Source of the DNA: KACC-23026 sp963829575
GTDB lineage: Bacteria; Bacillota; Bacilli; Bacillales; Sporolactobacillaceae
Direction: 5' to 3'
DNA length: 64,000 nucleotides
NCBI GenBank assembly: GCA_963829575.1
Contig: CAWHJF010000010.1
Span: forward strand, 5,165 to 69,164
The notes beneath the pieces are model-generated. The model searched no databases. It was not told the DNA's origin and worked only from the letters and a program-made list of their open reading frames with translations. A program made the translations under genes and the position numbers. How positions within the stretch are numbered: position 1 is the stretch's first letter; each line of letters begins with the position of its first letter. Shown in pieces: positions 60,396-64,000 of the stretch.

Positions 60396-60436
60396 CTATC
60401 ATAGCTTGTGTTCCATAAAAACACAATATATAGTGT
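60396..60436 (-). promoter_or_regulatory. Sigma-A promoter of nrdJ with an overlapping NrdR box
   Basis: The minus strand has ACACTATATATTGTGT (60421-60436), a full match to the NrdR box consensus. Its last six bases (TTGTGT) serve as minus-35, and after exactly 17 bases comes TATGAT (60398-60403) as minus-10. A weaker second box, ACACAAGCTATGATAG, covers the minus-10. NrdR, the nucleotide-sensing repressor of ribonucleotide reductase genes, should therefore block this promoter. Confidence 0.82.
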
Positions 60437-60728
60437 TTATATTTTTTGAAATTCCACTAGATGTTGAATTAAGATCAAAGGAGTCAAGATTTGTCAACTC
60501 TTTTTTTGATAATTTAATAGAAAGGCAAGCTCAAAACACGGGTGCTAAAATTCGACATAAACTGTCGTTAGCCGACTCTCATTTTTTCACAAATTGAGCC
60601 CTGCGTCTACTATTTTCAACCAATAATTCTGGATCGAATGAACGCTTCGAATTTCGAGTTTTATGTGGTAAAATAAAAACATGTTTATCTACGTCACACT
60701 ACCATTCACATAGAAGGAGTCGAGAGAT

Positions 60729-61118
60729 TTGAATTGGAACTTGGTCACTTTATTAGTAATTATTGTTGCTTTTCTTGGCTATACCCTAACGAGAATTTTG
60801 CTACAAAGACGTTATCTTACAACCCTCAGTCAAGATGAATTCATTGAAGGGTATCGTAAAGTTCAACTAATAGATGTTCGTGAACCCAATGAATTTGACG
60901 CAGGACACATATTAGGTGCACGAAACGTTCCTTTGACGCAGTTTAAAATGCGAAAACAAGAAATACGTAAAGACAAGCCTGTCTACCTGTATTGCCAAAA
61001 TGGGACGCGGAGCACACGTGCCGCAGCCCTCATGAAAAAATATGGAGTCGAAGAACTTTACATGCTAAAAGGTGGCTTTAAGCAATGGACAGGCAAGGTC
61101 AAACGGAAAAACGCTTAA
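60729..61118 (+). CDS. yqhL: Rhodanese-like protein YqhL
   Basis: A 129-residue protein with an N-terminal membrane helix (about 5-23) and one rhodanese domain exposed to the cytosol. The sulfur-carrying Cys is in YCQNGTRSTRAA near residue 92, and LIDVREPNEFDAGHILGARNVP is near 45. It starts at TTG (60729), nine bases after AAGGAG. A TGGTAAAAT element about 50 bases upstream is a plausible extended minus-10. In B. subtilis yqhL follows gcvPB, also close here. Confidence 0.9.
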   Translation: MNWNLVTLLVIIVAFLGYTLTRILLQRRYLTTLSQDEFIEGYRKVQLIDVREPNEFDAGHILGARNVPLTQFKMRKQEIRKDKPVYLYCQNGTRSTRAAALMKKYGVEELYMLKGGFKQWTGKVKRKNA

Positions 61119-61159
61119 CCTTTTAATGAATTATAAAAGTAAGAGGCGAACAAAAAAGC

Positions 61160-61208
61160 AAGGATCTGACTCCTCGATAAACCGAGGAAGTCAGACCCTT
61201 TTTTTATT
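61160..61208 (+). terminator. Terminator of yqhL
   Basis: AGGATCTGACT with CCTCG/CGAGG inner stem and complement, followed by seven T on the plus strand. Confidence 0.85.
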
Positions 61209-61311
61209 TAAATGAAAGGATTTCAAATTTTAAAAAACCAAAGAATGAAATTCTGCTAGACTGCGCTTCTTCTTAATAAGCAATTATGAAATTGTGATTC
61301 AAATAGAACAC

Positions 61312-62229
61312 CTAGACAGAGAGTTGTTCTTCGAGGATTGTTTCTTTCAAATATTGCACATAAATTTGAGCGAGCGGCGTCATCGTGACGTTTTTGTGAG
61401 TGATATAGCCGACCGTAATCCGTTCGTTGACTTTAAGCGGCACTGCAACGATATCACTGTTAAGATCCTGGCTAATCACGCCTGTTGAAATCGTGTAGCC
61501 ATTTGAACCAATCAGTAAATTAAATAAAGTCGCTCGATCGCTCACACGAATGTTTTTGGGACGCGTGAGCGTGCTTAAAATTTCTTCTGAAAAATAAAAC
61601 GAATTATATGTGCCTTGTTCAAATGAAAGGTATGGATACGGATGTAAATCTTCCAACGTCACTTCGTTTTTTTTAGCAAGTGGGTTTCGCGTACTGACAA
61701 ACACATGCGGCGCTGCTTCAAAAAGTTTATGAAAGCTTAACTGACCCTCTCTTAGAAACTTTTCTATAACCTTTTGATTAAACGCATTCTTATATAAAAT
61801 CCCAATCTCACTTCGAAGATTTTGGACATCCTCAATAATCTCATACGTTCGCGTTTCTCGGAGTGTAAATTCATACTCATCACGGTTATAGGCTTGAAGC
61901 AATCGAACAAAGGCGCTGACTGCAAACGCATAATGTTGGGCCGATACAGAAAAGTGCTGCTGAGGCGACTGTTGGGTATTGGCGTATCGATTTTCAAGCA
62001 GCTCCGCTTGTTCCACTACTTGTCTCGCATAGCCCAAAAACTCCGAGCCTTCTTGCGTCAACACAATGCCTCGATTGGTTCGCGAAAAAATGGTAAGGCC
62101 CATTTCCTTTTCCAGCTCTTTTAAAGCATTCGAAAGACTTGGTTGACTGATAAACAAACTTTGGGCGGCTTTACTAATCGATCGGCTTCTTGCCACCTCA
62201 ATCACATATTTCAACTGCTGTAACGTCAC
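61312..62229 (-). CDS. LysR family transcriptional regulator
   Basis: A 305-residue LysR regulator. The winged helix-turn-helix is MTLQQLKYVIEVARSRSISKAAQSLFISQPSLSNALKELE at the N-terminus, followed by an effector-binding domain from about residue 90. The sequence is of the CysB/CpsY/MetR-like sulfur or amino acid group rather than the gcv group, but I cannot name the ligand. It lies 83 bases after gcvPB, on the same strand but behind a terminator, so it is probably expressed from its own promoter. Confidence 0.88.
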   Translation of the reverse strand: MTLQQLKYVIEVARSRSISKAAQSLFISQPSLSNALKELEKEMGLTIFSRTNRGIVLTQEGSEFLGYARQVVEQAELLENRYANTQQSPQQHFSVSAQHYAFAVSAFVRLLQAYNRDEYEFTLRETRTYEIIEDVQNLRSEIGILYKNAFNQKVIEKFLREGQLSFHKLFEAAPHVFVSTRNPLAKKNEVTLEDLHPYPYLSFEQGTYNSFYFSEEILSTLTRPKNIRVSDRATLFNLLIGSNGYTISTGVISQDLNSDIVAVPLKVNERITVGYITHKNVTMTPLAQIYVQYLKETILEEQLSV

Positions 62230-62258
62230 AGGAACACCTTCTTTCTATTGATCAGTCT

Positions 62259-62301
62259 AATAATAAAACAGGGGCGACGACACGTCCCCCTGTTTTATTC
62301 T
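62259..62301 (-). terminator. Terminator of gcvPB
   Basis: AATAAAACAGGGG pairs with CCCCTGTTTTATT (with a short internal mismatch) around GACGTGTCGTCG. T-rich at the 3' side. Confidence 0.8.
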
Positions 62302-62312
62302 GAATCTATTGA

Positions 62313-63770
62313 TTAAGGTTTTACGTAACGCAAAACCGGTTGACGTGCGGCACGCGTTTCATCTAAACGCCGAACGACCGTAGTATGCGGGGCTTCTTGA
62401 ACGACCTCAGGGTTGTCTTCTGCTTCTTTGGTAATTTGAATCAACGTATCCGCAAACTCATCCAACGTTTCTTTCGATTCGGTTTCCGTTGGTTCGATCA
62501 TCAAACATTCCTCAACATTGAGTGGGAAATAAATGGTGGGCGGATGATAGCCGAAATCCAATAAACGCTTCGCCATGTCCAATGTCCGTACACCAAGCTT
62601 TTTCTGTTTACTGCCAGACAAGACAAACTCATGTTTACAATGACGGTCAAACGGTACCTCAAAATATGGGGCTAATCTGCGGAATAAATAATTGGCGTTT
62701 AACACCGCATCTTGGGACACTTGCGCAAGGCCATCTGGGCCCATGGTTCGAATGTAGGTATAGGCTCGTACATTAATCCCGAAGTTTCCATAAAACGGCT
62801 TCACGCGGCCGATTGATTCCGGTCGATCATAATCAAACGTATAGCCGGCTTCGGTTTTCGTGAGCACAGGTTTTGGCAAATAACCGATCAACTCTTTTTT
62901 TACACCAACAGGTCCAGAACCTGGCCCTCCGCCTCCATGTGGGCCGGTGAACGTTTTATGAAGATTTAAATGGACCACATCAAAGCCCATATCCCCTGGT
63001 CGGGTAATTCCCATAATGGCATTCATGTTCGCCCCATCGTAATAGAGTTTTCCGCCCGCCTTATGGACGGTTTGGGCCATCTCCACAATGTCTTCTTCAA
63101 AAAGACCTAATGTATTCGGGTTCGTCAACATCAAAGCAGCCGTATCCTCGCCAACCACTCTTTTAAGGTCTTCGAGATCCACCAAGCCTTTTTCATTGGA
63201 CTTTACCGTAACCGTTTCAAAGCCTGCAACCGTTGCAGAGGCTGGGTTTGTGCCATGCGCAGAATCCGGAACAATTACCTTTGTCCGTTTGAAATCACCG
63301 CGTGCTTCATGGTAGGCCCTGATGATCATGAGCCCGGTCCATTCACCATGGGCCCCAGCTGCGGGTTGAAGGGTCACCTCATCCATTCCCGTGATCGCGG
63401 CTAAATTCGTTTGCAGACGATATAAAAGTTCCATCGCCCCTTGAACCGTCTCTTCTTCCTGATATGGGTGAATATGAGCCAATCCCGTTAACCGTGCCAC
63501 ATCTTCATTAATTTTCGGATTATATTTCATGGTACAGGATCCAAGCGGATAAAAACCGGAGTCCACGCCATGGTTTCTTTTAGAAAGCGCGGTGTAATGA
63601 CGCATAATTTGAAGCTCAGAGACTTCTGGAAGATCGATCTCCTCTTTCCGTATAAACGCTTCTGGAAGCACGGTCTTAATGTCAACCTCTGGAACATCAG
63701 ATTCTGGGAGGCTATAACCGACACGGCCAGGTTTACTTAATTCAAATATTAACGGTTGATTGTTTGTCAT
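62313..63770 (-). CDS. gcvPB: Glycine dehydrogenase (decarboxylating) subunit 2
   Basis: A subunit of about 485 residues of the split P-protein of the glycine cleavage system. The PLP-lysine is in HLNLHKTFTGPHGGGGPGSGPVG near 260; LGSCTMKYNPKINE near 75 and DSAHGTNPASATVAG are typical. I place the start at 63770 (MTNNQPLIFEL) with GGGAGG eight bases upstream; this overlaps the end of gcvPA by 29 bases, so the two subunits are translated together. Works with GcvPA, GcvT and GcvH. Confidence 0.95.
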   Translation of the reverse strand: MTNNQPLIFELSKPGRVGYSLPESDVPEVDIKTVLPEAFIRKEEIDLPEVSELQIMRHYTALSKRNHGVDSGFYPLGSCTMKYNPKINEDVARLTGLAHIHPYQEEETVQGAMELLYRLQTNLAAITGMDEVTLQPAAGAHGEWTGLMIIRAYHEARGDFKRTKVIVPDSAHGTNPASATVAGFETVTVKSNEKGLVDLEDLKRVVGEDTAALMLTNPNTLGLFEEDIVEMAQTVHKAGGKLYYDGANMNAIMGITRPGDMGFDVVHLNLHKTFTGPHGGGGPGSGPVGVKKELIGYLPKPVLTKTEAGYTFDYDRPESIGRVKPFYGNFGINVRAYTYIRTMGPDGLAQVSQDAVLNANYLFRRLAPYFEVPFDRHCKHEFVLSGSKQKKLGVRTLDMAKRLLDFGYHPPTIYFPLNVEECLMIEPTETESKETLDEFADTLIQITKEAEDNPEVVQEAPHTTVVRRLDETRAARQPVLRYVKP

Positions 63771-64000
63771 GAACGAGTCCTCCCACCGCTTGAACAAATT
63801 GTTCAATCTCTTGTTTTGTACGCTGCTCTGTAACGGCGACCAGCATAAGATGTTCCCAGTCTGGATTCACGCGGCCTAAATCAAACCCGCCAATAAATCC
63901 CGCTTCCAACAATTTTCGATTCACGTCTTTTACCGGTTGCTTCACGTCAATGACCCATTCATTAAAAAAAGGTCCGCTGTGGATCGGTTCCATGCCCATT
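63742..64000 (-). CDS. gcvPA: Glycine dehydrogenase subunit 1, C-terminal part
   Basis: The last 86 or so codons of gcvPA; the gene continues beyond the right end of the window, and the apparent ATG at the edge is internal. HSGPFFNEWVIDV and GFIGGFDLGRVNPDWEHLMLVAVTEQRTKQEI are typical of the end of the N-terminal half of P-protein. It overlaps gcvPB by 29 bases. Confidence 0.93.
   Translation of the reverse strand, partial: MGMEPIHSGPFFNEWVIDVKQPVKDVNRKLLEAGFIGGFDLGRVNPDWEHLMLVAVTEQRTKQEIEQFVQAVGGLVHDKQSTVNI

Noticed and set aside
60406..60597. 63-codon open frame on the plus strand
   Set aside because: It overlaps the NrdR box and nrdJ promoter, has no ribosome site, and its composition is that of non-coding AT-rich DNA.

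Overview
The window is a chromosomal segment of an endospore-forming Bacillales bacterium. It carries spo0A, spoIVB, the eight-gene spoIIIA operon, GerP-like and coat-associated small heat shock genes, and almost the whole backbone that in Bacillus subtilis runs from the yqjA/yqjE area through bkd and spo0A to gcvP. Proteins are typical of Bacillaceae or Sporolactobacillaceae; the sequence alone does not give me the genus. No tRNA, rRNA, CRISPR array, prophage or intact insertion sequence was seen.

Layout. 1-7.7 kb: an unknown coiled-coil gene, a decayed luciferase-like monooxygenase, a MoxR/DUF58/DUF4129 operon, a D-Ala-D-Ala carboxypeptidase and a frameshifted aromatic acid exporter. 7.8-16 kb: quinone oxidoreductase, DNA polymerase IV, a small GerP-like/Hsp20 spore cluster, two metallopeptidases, the micro-protein Prli42, an L,D-transpeptidase and bacilliredoxin. 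16.3-25.8 kb: the branched-chain keto acid operon bcd-buk-lpdV-bkdAA-bkdAB-bkdB behind a clear sigma-54 promoter and the activator bkdR; ptb is missing and buk has lost conserved motif residues. 26-30.7 kb: an accessory island of acetyltransferases, a HAD phosphatase, a methyltransferase and several broken genes. 30.8-46.8 kb: the conserved run accB-accC-asp23-nusB-folD-xseA-xseB-ispA-dxs-tlyA-recN-spoIVB-(bglA)-spo0A on the minus strand. The 940-base ispA/dxs gap holds what I read as the large structured OLE RNA, without its usual partner gene oapA. 47-57 kb: spoIIIAA-AH, efp, aroQ, yqhR, yqhQ, yqhP, yqhO, mntR. 57.5-64 kb: a B12-dependent ribonucleotide reductase behind an NrdR-type promoter and long leader, a rhodanese, a LysR regulator, and gcvPB with the end of gcvPA.

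How the genes work together. Isoleucine, leucine and valine are deaminated (Bcd) and oxidised (LpdV/BkdAA/BkdAB/BkdB) to branched acyl-CoAs, precursors of branched-chain fatty acids; AccB/AccC supply malonyl-CoA. IspA and Dxs make isoprenoid precursors. Spo0A, SpoIVB, SpoIIIA and the GerP/Hsp20 cluster belong to sporulation.

Most notable signals: (1) OLE RNA without oapA; (2) an exact 51-base-period tandem repeat at three separate intergenic sites; (3) a motif-degenerate butyrate kinase with no ptb beside it; (4) the NrdR promoter and structured leader of nrdJ; (5) a beta-glucosidase gene inserted between spoIVB and spo0A.
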